NCBI GenBank assembly: GCA_964588995.1 | Contig: CAZPQM010000010.1 | Span: forward strand, 1 to 64,000 | Direction: 5' to 3' | DNA from: CAZPQM01 sp964588995 | Lineage (GTDB): Bacteria; Pseudomonadota; Alphaproteobacteria; Rickettsiales; UBA8987 | Length of the DNA stretch: 64,000 nucleotides | Shown: positions 33,594 to 42,720 of the stretch, in pieces | Numbering within the stretch: the stretch's first letter is position 1 | Layout: the number at the start of each line of letters is the position of its first letter | Program-made: the position numbers and the translations under genes | The notes under the pieces: model-generated | The model's input: the letters and a program-made list of their open reading frames with translations, nothing else | Databases searched by the model: none | Told to the model about the DNA's origin: nothing

Positions 33594-34649
33594 ATGGAGC
33601 AGTTGCCTACTATTACCCATATCCACGCCGTACTCGTCACCTATCGGCCGGATCCGGCAGTTACGGATCGGCTGGAGGCAACCCATAAGCAGGTGGAAAA
33701 ACTCATAATTATAGACAATGCTTCCGATGCGGCAACCGTAGAAAGGCTGCAAACCTATGCGGCACAGCATGAGAAAACGGTGGACCTTATCCTGAACGAG
33801 CATAATAAAGGCCTCGCAGCTGCGCAGAATCAGGGCATCCGCTACGCGCTGGAGCATGGCGCGGACTGGATATTGCTGCTGGATGATGACTCCACCCCAG
33901 CCGAAGCTATGGTGCAGATATTATTGGATTTCCTGCCCCGGCGTGGCGACGGTGGCCCTCAAGGCAAACCAACCGCCCTGCTGGCTCCGCATATAATCCA
34001 GCCCGACAGCCCGCACCCGACGCGTTATGTCGTACCGAGGGGTAAGCTCGGCTTTCGGCGAGTGCATTTTAGTGGCCGTCATTCTGAACGAGGCGCAGCC
34101 GAGTCGAAGAATCTTCCTCCTGACCAAGTAAGATCCTTCGATTCCGTGCAAGCGCGCTTCACTCAGGATGACAACGAGCAGAACACCCTCTACCCGACAA
34201 CCGTCATCGCCTCCGGCTCGCTGATCCATGCGGATGTGCTGCGGGAAATCGGGCTGATGCGGGAGGATTTTTTTATCGACTATATCGATACGGAATTTTG
34301 TCTGCGTCTGCGTAAGCATGGCTACCCTATCATTGTGGTGCGTGATGCTGAACTGACGCACCATATTGGCGCTAAGCAGGCCCATGCGCTGGGTGTGGTC
34401 ACCTCCAACCATAGCGCAAAACGCCGCTATACCATCTTCCGCAACCGCTTCATCGTCTGGAAACAGTATCATCGCTCCTCCCCACACTATGTTCTCTATG
34501 ACGCGATGGCAGCGTGTTATGATCTCTTCCGCATTCTTGCTTTTGAGCAGCAAAAACGTAGTAAGCTAGGCGCCGCTTTAAGGGGTTTATGGCATGGGGT
34601 ACGCGGCAAAATGGATTTTGTCCCTTACATATTGTTAAAAAATGAATAG
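33594..34649 (+). CDS. Family 2 glycosyltransferase (rhamnosyltransferase-like)
   Basis: 351 residues. GT-A fold signatures: HAVLVTYRPDP at the start, IIIDNASD (nucleotide-sugar binding), NKGLAAAQNQGIRYAL and WILLLDDDSTP with the DxD metal site, then GLMREDFFIDYIDTEFCLR, typical of rhamnosyl transferases in O-antigen or capsule synthesis. Residues about 162-193 (GRHSERGAAESKNLPPDQVR and on) are encoded by an inserted palindromic element in frame, between the DDD and FFIDYIDTE motifs. Donor and acceptor are not known. Confidence 0.88.
   Translation: MEQLPTITHIHAVLVTYRPDPAVTDRLEATHKQVEKLIIIDNASDAATVERLQTYAAQHEKTVDLILNEHNKGLAAAQNQGIRYALEHGADWILLLDDDSTPAEAMVQILLDFLPRRGDGGPQGKPTALLAPHIIQPDSPHPTRYVVPRGKLGFRRVHFSGRHSERGAAESKNLPPDQVRSFDSVQARFTQDDNEQNTLYPTTVIASGSLIHADVLREIGLMREDFFIDYIDTEFCLRLRKHGYPIIVVRDAELTHHIGAKQAHALGVVTSNHSAKRRYTIFRNRFIVWKQYHRSSPHYVLYDAMAACYDLFRILAFEQQKRSKLGAALRGLWHGVRGKMDFVPYILLKNE
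34078..34172 (+). repeat. 95-bp palindromic element inside the glycosyltransferase gene (non-autonomous relative of the GIY-YIG element)
   Basis: The left arm starts GTCATTCTGAACGAGG and ends GTCGAAGAATCTT; the right arm starts AAGATCCTTCGATTC and ends CACTCAGGATGAC. The arms are inverted relatives of each other and of the arms at 4453-4497 and 4784-4813. Only 16 bases separate them. No stop occurs in the host frame. Confidence 0.8.
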
Positions 34650-34768
34650 GTTGCGCTCTTAAATAAAGTCTCGAATAGTAATATGGATACAGAAACCATA
34701 CTCCAGCAGTTGCGAGAGGCGTGAGAACAGGATAGAACAGCGCAGAGGTAATAAAGCGGATTAAGCAT

Positions 34769-36514
34769 ATGACAGACGCATTGGATATGAACACGCTGCT
34801 GAGCGCGAATAGCTGGCCGTTTCAGGAGGCAAAAAAGCTCAAAGAGCGTATCGAAAAAACACCGCCGGAAAAAGGCTATGTGCTGTTTGAAACCGGCTAC
34901 GGCCCTTCCGGCCTGCCGCATATCGGCACGTTCGGCGAAGTGTTCCGCACGACTATGGTCCGTCAGGCCTTTGCGCGGATTTCCCACTATCCGACCCGGC
35001 TGATCGCCTTCTCGGATGATATGGACGGTTTGCGTAAAGTTCCGGATAACGTGCCAAACCCGAAGCTACTTGAGGCAAATCTGGGCAAGCCACTCACCGA
35101 AGTGCCCGACCCGTTTGAGCAATATGACAGCTTCGCCGCGCATAACAACGCTAAGCTTCGTGAGTTTCTTGATCAGTTCGGCTTCGCCTATGAATTCAAA
35201 AGCGCAACGGAATGCTACCGCTCCGGTGAGTTCGATGAGGCGCTACTGGCCGCCCTGAAGCAATATGACGCTATTATGAAAATTATGCTGCCGACGCTCG
35301 GAGAAGAACGTCAGCAAACCTATTCGCCCTTTATGCCGATTGACCCCGAAACGCGGCAGGTCTTACAGGTCAAAACCTTAGAGACGCGACCCGAACAAGG
35401 TACGATTATATATGAGCACCCTGAACACGGGCCAACCGAAACCAAAGTCACGGGCGGCGCCGTCAAACTGCAATGGAAACCTGATTGGGGCATGCGCTGG
35501 GCGGCGCTGGGTGTCGATTATGAAATGCACGGTAAGGATCTAACGCCATCGGTGGTGGTGTCGAGCAAGATTGCACGTGTGCTGTTGAAAGAGATGTATA
35601 CTCGTAACTCCCCCTTGACGGGGGAGCCTGAGAATGCGGATGCATTGTCAGGTGGGGGTGGTATTATCCAAACCCACACCCCCCCTCCTGCATCTAAGAT
35701 GCAGACTCCCCCGCAAGGGGGGAGTTACACCCTACCCGAACCGCCACTGACCTACGTCTATGAAATGTTTTTGGATGAGAAGGGCGAGAAAATTTCCAAA
35801 TCCAAAGGCAACGGCATCAGTCTGGAGGATTGGCTGAGTTACGGTACGCCGGAAAGCCTTGCACTCTATATGTTCAATAATCCGCGCAAGGCCAAACGGC
35901 TGTATTTCGACGTGATCCCTCAGCATGTCGATGAATATCTGAAACATCTGCAAGCGGTTGACCCCGAGAATCATGTGAAGCTGCTGCTGAATCCGGTCTG
36001 GCATATTCATAACGGTGAGGTGCCGGAGGACGCAGTACCGATAACTTTCAGCCTGCTGCTCAACCTCGCAAGCGCGTGCAACCCGGAAGATAAATCGGTG
36101 CTCTGGGGCTTTATTACGCGCTATCAGCCGGACGCTATGCCGGAAACGCATAAACTGCTCGATGAGCTGGTGGAATATGCGATTGCGTACTATGAAGATT
36201 TTGTGAAACCGCATAAGGAATATCACACGCTCTGCGACAAAGGCCGCGCGATCATGGAAGATATGAAGGACCGGCTACGCAAGGTTGCTGATCCGAATGA
36301 TCCGGCAGAATTGCAGCAAGTGGTGCTGGATACGGCAAAAGCGCATGGTTTTGAAAAAGACACGATGCGTGATGCCTATAAGCTGCTGTACCGCACCCTC
36401 TTCGGGCAGGAATCCGGGCCGCGCATGGGGAGCTTCATCGCGCTTTACGGGGTCGAGGAAACAATCGGGCTGATAGACGAAGCGCTCGCGCGGACCAACG
36501 ATGAAGCGGCGTAA
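34769..36514 (+). CDS. lysK: Class I lysyl-tRNA synthetase
   Basis: 581 residues. Class I catalytic motifs: GPSGLPHIGTFGE (HIGH equivalent, about 46-58) and KISKSKGNG (KMSKS equivalent, about 340). The zinc-independent fold, SDDMDGLRKVPDN and the C-terminal helical anticodon domain agree with archaeal/alphaproteobacterial class I LysRS rather than class II LysS. An in-frame palindromic insert (residues about 279-321, NSPLTGEPENADALSGGGGI and on) sits just before PEPPLTYVYEMFLDEKGEKI, thus close to the KMSKS loop. As the only visible LysRS it must presumably work with the insert. Overlaps the following gene by 14 bp. Confidence 0.94.
   Translation: MTDALDMNTLLSANSWPFQEAKKLKERIEKTPPEKGYVLFETGYGPSGLPHIGTFGEVFRTTMVRQAFARISHYPTRLIAFSDDMDGLRKVPDNVPNPKLLEANLGKPLTEVPDPFEQYDSFAAHNNAKLREFLDQFGFAYEFKSATECYRSGEFDEALLAALKQYDAIMKIMLPTLGEERQQTYSPFMPIDPETRQVLQVKTLETRPEQGTIIYEHPEHGPTETKVTGGAVKLQWKPDWGMRWAALGVDYEMHGKDLTPSVVVSSKIARVLLKEMYTRNSPLTGEPENADALSGGGGIIQTHTPPPASKMQTPPQGGSYTLPEPPLTYVYEMFLDEKGEKISKSKGNGISLEDWLSYGTPESLALYMFNNPRKAKRLYFDVIPQHVDEYLKHLQAVDPENHVKLLLNPVWHIHNGEVPEDAVPITFSLLLNLASACNPEDKSVLWGFITRYQPDAMPETHKLLDELVEYAIAYYEDFVKPHKEYHTLCDKGRAIMEDMKDRLRKVADPNDPAELQQVVLDTAKAHGFEKDTMRDAYKLLYRTLFGQESGPRMGSFIALYGVEETIGLIDEALARTNDEAA
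35604..35728 (+). repeat. 125-bp palindromic element inside lysK
   Basis: The ends are GTAACTCCCCC (35604-35614) and GGGGGGAGTTAC (35717-35728). The arms pair over roughly 30 bases, CTCCCCCTTGACGGGGGAG on the left against CTCCCCCGCAAGGGGGGAG on the right. Each arm is itself a hairpin. The centre has GATGCATTG and CATCTAAGATGCAG. Read in frame with lysK without stops. Confidence 0.8.
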
Positions 36515-37088
36515 AGAAGATGCTTCCGGCAATCTCTCCGCTCGTAATCAGGGTGGGAGAGAGGGGCTACGCTCTGGAGAGGATGGGGGTGAGATGGCCC
36601 CCCTCCCAACCTCCCCGCGCACGCAGGGGGAGGAGTTAAAGGTAAACAGCACGCCGGGAGAAAAGCTAAAGAATATCTCTCTCCCGCCTACGGAAAATCC
36701 ACTCATCTCCCCCCCCCTTGCGGAAAATCCCCCTATCTCCCCCCCGCCTGCGGGGGGGATTAAGGGGGGGCCAAAAGCCCCTGCCAGTCATCCTACCCAT
36801 CTCCTGCGCTTTGTCGTCCGCCGGGTTATCGGGGCGAATGTCCTGCTGCTGACCGTCATCGGAGTGTGCCTGCTTGAATACCGCCATGCGCTGCTTTTGG
36901 CAGGGCTTTGCGCATTCGGATTCCTACATAATTTCAACCTGCTGAGATGGTATATCACGGAAAAGGCAGATTACCTCACTCCGGAGATACGTTCGCAGCT
37001 CGCTCCCATCATGTTCATCATACCCGGCTTGCTCACCACGCCATACCTGATCGCTGCGTTGGCAGGGCTCGTGCTGTTTACGGTGTGA
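36501..37088 (+). CDS. Small membrane protein with repeat-derived N-terminus
   Basis: Up to 195 residues. Only the last hundred look like an ordinary protein: HLLRFVVRRVIGANVLLLTV, then about three hydrophobic helices with FGFLHNFNLLRWYITEKADY between, and IPGLLTTPYLIAAL at the end. The first 95 residues are encoded by GC-rich hairpins such as CTCCCCGC/GGGGGAGG and a doubled CGGAAAATCC...CTCCCCCCC, the same class of sequence as the lysK insert. Possible starts are ATG 36501 (overlapping lysK) and ATG 36594. If the repeats are translated they create a long Pro-rich cytoplasmic tail. No family recognised. Confidence 0.55.
   Translation: MKRRKEDASGNLSARNQGGREGLRSGEDGGEMAPLPTSPRTQGEELKVNSTPGEKLKNISLPPTENPLISPPLAENPPISPPPAGGIKGGPKAPASHPTHLLRFVVRRVIGANVLLLTVIGVCLLEYRHALLLAGLCAFGFLHNFNLLRWYITEKADYLTPEIRSQLAPIMFIIPGLLTTPYLIAALAGLVLFTV
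36535..36770 (+). repeat. Cluster of GC-rich hairpin repeats
   Basis: Successive hairpins with runs of C and G: GGTGGGAGAGAGGGGC / GGCCCCCCTCCC, CTCCCCGCGCACGCAGGGGG, and a near-duplicate pair TCCACTCATCTCCCCCCCC (about 36708-36717) and TCCCCCTATCTCCCCCCC (about 36729-36745) each followed by TGCGG. They occupy the 5' part of the small membrane protein gene. Confidence 0.65.
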
Positions 37089-37170
37089 CAGATTTTGCGT
37101 ATATCCCTTGCATCGCCACGCCGATTCAATTAGATAGGAATTTTGGGTAACCTGAACTTACTATAGCATT

Positions 37171-37644
37171 ATGGATAAAGCACCTATTACCAAGGAGGGC
37201 TTTGCTCGCCTTGAAGCGGAACTGAAGCAACTGAAAACCGCAGAGCGCCCGGCTGTAGCCGAGCAGATAGCGGCAGCGCGAGAGCACGGCGATCTGAAAG
37301 AAAACGCGGAGTATCATGCCGCGCGCGAGAAACAGAGCTTTCTGGAAGGGCAGATTGCGCAGTTTGAAGACTGGGTGGCCCGCGCCGACATTGTGGATAC
37401 AGGCAAACTCACCGGCAATCGCGTCGTATTCGGCGCACGCGTTGAGCTCTATGATGTGGATACGGAGGAGGAACACACCTATCGTATCGTCGGCGAATAT
37501 GAGGCGGATATAAATAACAATCTGGTCTCGATAACGTCACCGATTGCACGCGGCCTGATCGGCAAGGAGGTCGATGATGTCGTGAAAATTAAAACACCGG
37601 GTGGTGTAAAAGAGTACGAAATTGTGAGTGTTAGCTTTTCCTGA
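37171..37644 (+). CDS. greA: Transcription elongation factor GreA
   Basis: 157 residues: N-terminal coiled coil (MDKAPITKEGFARLEAELKQ ... REHGDLKENAEYHAAREKQ with the acidic tip), then an FKBP-like C-terminal domain with FGARVELYDV, SITSPIARGLIGKEVDDVV and TPGGVKEYEIVSV. GreA rescues backtracked RNA polymerase by stimulating transcript cleavage through the acidic tip. Length and order are standard. About 80 bp separate it from the membrane protein gene upstream. Confidence 0.96.
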   Translation: MDKAPITKEGFARLEAELKQLKTAERPAVAEQIAAAREHGDLKENAEYHAAREKQSFLEGQIAQFEDWVARADIVDTGKLTGNRVVFGARVELYDVDTEEEHTYRIVGEYEADINNNLVSITSPIARGLIGKEVDDVVKIKTPGGVKEYEIVSVSFS

Positions 37645-37803
37645 TTAGACCAAACGCGTTACGTCCGGAATTGGCGTGATTGCGTGCCTGTTCGCATCAA
37701 ATGATTGGCAATTCTGGTGCAAGAAGATAAACAGCCATGTTTTCCGTTGGATTTTCCAAAAGATATTGTATTACTTACGGTAAGATATCTTGTTAGGGGG
37801 CGT

Positions 37804-40800
37804 ATGCCGATAGGAGCTTATTTCCGTCGCAGTACAGCTATTGCGTTCATCGCGGGCAGTTTAATCACTGTCACCGCCCCTTTCGTGATGGCGCAAGCGA
37901 TTGATTTCGGTCGTCCACTTATCAATGCTGCCGATCAGGGCAATCTCGAACAGGTAGAGCAGATTCTGGGCAAGGGCGTTAACCCTAACCGCCGGGGTAA
38001 ATTTGAAGCGACCGCGCTGATGCGAGCCGCCTATAACGGCCATACTGACGTAGCTAAAGCATTGCTGGGCGCCGGTGCCGACGTCAATGCCCCCGATGTC
38101 GGTGGTGCGACCGCGTTGCATCTGGCTGCGCGGGAAGGTCATAGCGAGCTCGCGACACTGCTGATCCGAAGCGGCGCTGATGTTAATTTGCGCGACGGAG
38201 AAGGTTGGACGCCGCTGATGCGCGCCGTAGCCTCGGAAGAACCGCTCATTGTACAGAAGCTACTGGATGAAGGCGCTACCACCGGCGCCCGCGCCTTTAC
38301 CGGAGAAACCGCGCTGATCCTCGCCGTACGCCGCCGCAATGCCGAACTCGTGAGTACGTTGCTGCAATATGGCGCCGATCCTTCGCTGACCGATAACGAC
38401 GGCTACAGCCCGATTGATATCGCTACCCAGCAAAACAGCGATGCGATGCGCTCACAGTTGATTGCGGCGAAGAAAGCGCCGCGCCCTGCACCGCGTCAGG
38501 ATCCGCTACCGCCTGCGTCCCTGCCTCCGGGCCGCTCCCCGGCAGCCGCATCCGAGCCGGTGCCTCCCTCCGATACCGGGCCGATCAGCGAATATAGTGC
38601 AGGGGCTACTTACCTGCCACCGTCGATTGAGACGCCACTCGGCGAGGCGTTTGACGCACGGCTTTCCCGCTTTCCCGAGGGTGATCCCTACCGCTCTAAA
38701 GCAGTTGAGGCGGCGCGCCGTGTCGAGCAGGCACAGGCAGCACAACTTGCCGCCGAACGGGCCGCACGCAATGCCGCCGCCGAGCTGGAAGCCTTGCGCG
38801 AAAAAGAACGGGAAGTGCAGCGTGCCGCCGTTGATGAGGAAGCCGCTCGCACTGCTGCTGCTCAGGCCGAAATTGAACGCATCCGTGCCGAGCTGGTGCT
38901 TGCAGAACGGGCCGTAGGCGAAGCCGAGAAAGATCTAAACCGTGCAAATGCGGAGCTGGAAGCGGTCAAAACACAGGCGGTGGAAGCGCTTGCCTCCCTT
39001 AATAGCGAGGTGAGTAGCGAAACGGCCCGGCTCAATCAGGAACTGCAGCAGGCGCAAGCTGCTATCCAGCGGGCGAAGGTCAATCGTCAGTCCGCTCAGC
39101 AACGAAAAACCGAAGCGCTAGACCGGCAGGAAAAAGAAAATGCGCGCATGATGGCCGCCCGTAAAGCGGCGGATGAAGCGCTCGTGATCGCGCAGCAACG
39201 CGCTGCCGTAGTCGATGAGGCGCGGTCGGAGCTTCGTGCGTTTCAGCGGCAGGCGCAGGATCTGATTATCCGCGAAAGCCGCGGCGAAACACCGAATGGC
39301 CGCCGCCGTCCGGCCGCCAATGCTGCCCGTACCGATGAAGAATGGTGGAAGGAGCGCGCCGGGATCGAAGATACACCCCCGGAATCCGCTGCTACCCGCT
39401 TAGCCGGCTCACAAAGCGCCATGCAGCAAAGCCTGCAGAAGGCCGAATCGCTGGAGGCCAAAGTACGTGAGGAAAATGAGGCGCGTCAGGCTGCGCAGCG
39501 TGCTGAGACCGAGGCTATGCGGGTCGCGGTCGAAGTCTCGCAGGTCGCGGCGCAAACCGCGGCAACAGTGGAGAATGCCGAGCAGGATATGCGCAAGGCC
39601 GCTGCCGCTATCACTGCCGGGGAAACGCGCATCGCGGAAATTCAGGCTGCACTCGAACGGCAGGATCGTAAAATTGCCGATACGCGCCGTAAGATCGAGC
39701 AGCAGAATGCACTTGCCCTTAAAAAAGCCGAAGCCAATCAGGACGCGGCAGAAGTACAACTTGCCGAGGCACAGCAAACGGTCGGACAGCTTCAGGAGCA
39801 ACTGGAGGCAGCACGGTTGATCGCATCCGAACGCACGCAGAAATTCCGCCGGATGCAAGCTATTTCCGCGCAAGAGGCCGAGCAGCGCGCACTTGAAGCG
39901 CGGCAGCGTTTAGCCGCAGCAGAAAAAGCAGCACGGGAAGCGGATAAGCGTATTGAGGCCTCCGTTGCCGAGGCGCGCAGGGCGGAACGCCTCGCACAAG
40001 CTGCCGAGGCGAAACGTCTCGCTGCGATTGAGGCAGAGAAAAAACGCCGCGAAGTGGAACTGATTAAAAAAGCGGAAACCGAGCGTATCCGCCGTATGCA
40101 ACTGGCAAAAGCGCAGGAGGAGGCGGATCAGATTCTGGGTGAAGCCCGGCGGATGGAAGAACAGGCGGCGAATATTGCCGGTGCGGCCTCCGAACGGATT
40201 GAGCAGGCGCAGGCGGAAGAGCGGCTGGCGCAGGAAGCGATTGAAGAGGCCGAGGCAAAAATCCGCGCAGCGCAAATGGCGGAGGATAGCGTGGTTATGG
40301 CCAAGCAGCGCGCCGCAGAAGCTACGGAGCGGGCGCGACTGGCAGCGGCTGAGATCAAAGCCGCGCGTGCAGCAGCGCAGGCGGAAGAGGCGCGGAAGCG
40401 TCGCGAACTAGCCGAAGAGCAGGCGCGTATCATCGAAGAAGCCCGCAAGCGCCGCCGCGAAATCGAGCAGGCGGAAATTGCCGCTGCGCGTGAACGTGCC
40501 GAGAAAGCAGCGCAGGCAGCGCAACTGCTTGCTCAGAAAATGCAGGAAGCGGAGCGTATGGCAGCCGATGCGGCGCGGCGTGACAAATTCCTTGCCGCGC
40601 AGGATGCCGCAGCCGAGCTCAAGGAAAACCAGATCAGGCAGGAAGAGGCAAGCGCAGCGGAACGGCTCGCAAGCGCGATGGTCCGTGCGGCTGAAACCGA
40701 GTCGGAAGCCACCCTCGCGCAGGCAAAGGTGCGCCGCGCCGAACTCGATGCACAGGCACGTGAAATGGAAGCCGAGCTGAAAGCGGCACGCGAAGAGGCG

Positions 40801-42720
40801 GAACGTATCGCGCAGGCCACCATCCTCGCCGCCGAGGAAGAAGCCGCAGCTCGGATAGCAGCGGCGCAGCGGCGCATTCAGGAAGAGGAAGCGCGCCTCG
40901 CCGCCGCGCAGGAACAGGCGGAGATTGCCCGTATCGCCAAGCTGGAAGCGGCTGAGAAAGTGAAGGAAGCAAAAGCACGCGAAGCCGAGCGCCTCAAGCG
41001 TATCAAACTGGCCGAAGCGCAGGCCGAAGCCGAACGCAAGCTGGAGGAAGCGCGCATTCAGGCGCTGGAAGAAAAAGCGCGTGAGCGTATTCAGGCAGCG
41101 CGTCTGAAGGCGGAAGAAATCGAGAAAGCACAGCTGCAGGCGGCGCGAATCAAGGCCGAGGCCGAAGAAGAGAAACAGCTTGCTGAAGCACGTATACAGG
41201 CGGCGGAGGATGCAGCACGCATAGCCGCGATGCGTATCCGTGCCGAAGAGGAAGCCGCGAAACGCGTCGCCGAGATGCGTATCCGCGATGCAGCGGAAGA
41301 AGCGGCCTTATTGCAGGCGGAAAAGATCCGTGCAGCAGAAGAAAAAGCGATCGAAATCGCGAACGAAGAGCTGCAGAAAGCCGAGCAGCAGGCGAGTGCA
41401 ATCCTGGAAGAGGCCGAACAGCAGGAGCAGCAATCGGCTGAGCTTTCCGCCACGATGCTGCGTATGGCGGAAGAAGAAGCCGAGCAGAAACGTCGTACGG
41501 CGGTTGAAGCCCTTGCCCGCGCCGAACTGGAAGCAGAGCAAAAACTGACACTGGCCGAAATCGAAGCCGAGCGGGCGCGTGCACGGGAATTGGCGCAAGC
41601 CCGGCGCGATGCAGCCTTAACGGCTGAACAAATCCGGGCCGAAGCACGCGAACTTGCCCGTCTGGCCCGTGAGCGCGCACGCTTGGAGGAAGAACAGTCC
41701 GCGGAGATAGTTGAACAGCGCCGCGCAGAAGCCCGCCGGATTGCCGAGCAGGCTGACCGCACGATTGAAGAAGCCGAGCGCGAGGCGGAGCGCATAAAAG
41801 AACTGAAAATCAAGCAGGCTGAGATTGAAGCGCTGGAGCGTGCCGCCCGTACCGCGGCAGAAGAACGGCTGCGGGCAAAAGAGCGCGCGGCCGAAGCGGC
41901 AGCTGCAGCAGAAGCTGAGCGCATCCGGGCTGAGGCGGCCAACCGCCGGGCTCTTGAGCAGGAACGGCTGATCCGTGAGCAATATCAAGGCCTGCCGGAC
42001 TTTGTCGATGAAACGGTGATCCGTGAGGATTTACAACGCGCCCGCGAAGAGGCCGAGCGGCTACAACGTGAAGCGCTGCAGGCTACTCCCACGGTAAAAC
42101 CGCGCTCACCGCGCCCTGAACCCGCACCGCCTGCCCAGCCTGAACCGCCTCGTGAGCCTGCCCCTGCCCCGCAAACTCCACCACAACAGCCACAGCTGGA
42201 TTTACCGGAAGTGCAGGAACTAAGCCTGCCGGAATTAGAGGCGTCCTCCGATAAACCGTTACCGCGTGCAGCCAATCAGGAACCTACCACGGCAACCCTG
42301 CCGGAAGCGCTGAACGAAGAGATCGAATCGATCATTGCCGAACTGCCGGCACGGGAGAACCTCCCCTCACGGGCGCGTGATTCGGCGCGGGTACAAATCG
42401 CCGAAGCGGTCCGTGTCCCGGCTGACCAGAACGGCAATGTCGAATATGAATGGTTTGACCCGTCCGCCTCACCGGATACGGCGGCGCCCCTCTTTATTCA
42501 GGTCGGCCCGTTTGATTCGGAGGATTCCGCCGCGACCTATTTCACGACTGTGGTGAGCCGCAACCGCCTGACCGAATATAGTCTGAATGTCATGCCGCCC
42601 GCGGAAAGCCGCCCGGGCTATCGCCTCAAGATAGGCCCGATCGCGCGGCAAGGGCAGATTGCTGAACTCTGCGTCCTCTTCGGCAGTGAGGGCCTTGTCT
42701 GCTCGCAGCATACCGAGTAA
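37804..42720 (+). CDS. Giant ankyrin, coiled-coil and SPOR domain protein
   Basis: 1638 residues from ATG 37804; signal peptide MPIGAYFRRSTAIAFIAGSL then cleavage near AQA (about residue 32). Residues about 33-220 are six ankyrin repeats (TALMRAAYNGHTDVAKALLG, TALHLAAREGHSELATLLIR, and so on). About 280-1425 is almost unbroken heptad-type Ala/Glu/Arg/Gln-rich helix, likely a coiled coil over 100 nm long. A Pro-rich linker (about 1426-1465) and a C-terminal SPOR domain (about 1560-1638, LFIQVGPFDSEDSAATYF, ending CSQHTE) follow. SPOR domains bind denuded septal murein, so this may be a periplasmic filament anchored at the division site. The open frame extends to 37705 but the signal peptide and AGGGGG before 37804 favour this start. 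It overlaps coaE by one base. Confidence 0.88.
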   Translation: MPIGAYFRRSTAIAFIAGSLITVTAPFVMAQAIDFGRPLINAADQGNLEQVEQILGKGVNPNRRGKFEATALMRAAYNGHTDVAKALLGAGADVNAPDVGGATALHLAAREGHSELATLLIRSGADVNLRDGEGWTPLMRAVASEEPLIVQKLLDEGATTGARAFTGETALILAVRRRNAELVSTLLQYGADPSLTDNDGYSPIDIATQQNSDAMRSQLIAAKKAPRPAPRQDPLPPASLPPGRSPAAASEPVPPSDTGPISEYSAGATYLPPSIETPLGEAFDARLSRFPEGDPYRSKAVEAARRVEQAQAAQLAAERAARNAAAELEALREKEREVQRAAVDEEAARTAAAQAEIERIRAELVLAERAVGEAEKDLNRANAELEAVKTQAVEALASLNSEVSSETARLNQELQQAQAAIQRAKVNRQSAQQRKTEALDRQEKENARMMAARKAADEALVIAQQRAAVVDEARSELRAFQRQAQDLIIRESRGETPNGRRRPAANAARTDEEWWKERAGIEDTPPESAATRLAGSQSAMQQSLQKAESLEAKVREENEARQAAQRAETEAMRVAVEVSQVAAQTAATVENAEQDMRKAAAAITAGETRIAEIQAALERQDRKIADTRRKIEQQNALALKKAEANQDAAEVQLAEAQQTVGQLQEQLEAARLIASERTQKFRRMQAISAQEAEQRALEARQRLAAAEKAAREADKRIEASVAEARRAERLAQAAEAKRLAAIEAEKKRREVELIKKAETERIRRMQLAKAQEEADQILGEARRMEEQAANIAGAASERIEQAQAEERLAQEAIEEAEAKIRAAQMAEDSVVMAKQRAAEATERARLAAAEIKAARAAAQAEEARKRRELAEEQARIIEEARKRRREIEQAEIAAARERAEKAAQAAQLLAQKMQEAERMAADAARRDKFLAAQDAAAELKENQIRQEEASAAERLASAMVRAAETESEATLAQAKVRRAELDAQAREMEAELKAAREEAERIAQATILAAEEEAAARIAAAQRRIQEEEARLAAAQEQAEIARIAKLEAAEKVKEAKAREAERLKRIKLAEAQAEAERKLEEARIQALEEKARERIQAARLKAEEIEKAQLQAARIKAEAEEEKQLAEARIQAAEDAARIAAMRIRAEEEAAKRVAEMRIRDAAEEAALLQAEKIRAAEEKAIEIANEELQKAEQQASAILEEAEQQEQQSAELSATMLRMAEEEAEQKRRTAVEALARAELEAEQKLTLAEIEAERARARELAQARRDAALTAEQIRAEARELARLARERARLEEEQSAEIVEQRRAEARRIAEQADRTIEEAEREAERIKELKIKQAEIEALERAARTAAEERLRAKERAAEAAAAAEAERIRAEAANRRALEQERLIREQYQGLPDFVDETVIREDLQRAREEAERLQREALQATPTVKPRSPRPEPAPPAQPEPPREPAPAPQTPPQQPQLDLPEVQELSLPELEASSDKPLPRAANQEPTTATLPEALNEEIESIIAELPARENLPSRARDSARVQIAEAVRVPADQNGNVEYEWFDPSASPDTAAPLFIQVGPFDSEDSAATYFTTVVSRNRLTEYSLNVMPPAESRPGYRLKIGPIARQGQIAELCVLFGSEGLVCSQHTE

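Noticed and set aside
41091..41942. Long open frames on the minus strand opposite the giant coiled-coil gene
   Set aside because: They are Ala/Ser/Arg-rich mirror images caused by the biased codons of the coiled coil; no start signals or recognisable motifs.
38640..42080. CRISPR-like or tandem DNA repeats in the giant gene
   Set aside because: The repetition is at amino-acid level with varied codons; there are no equal spacers or identical repeats. No CRISPR array seen anywhere in the window.
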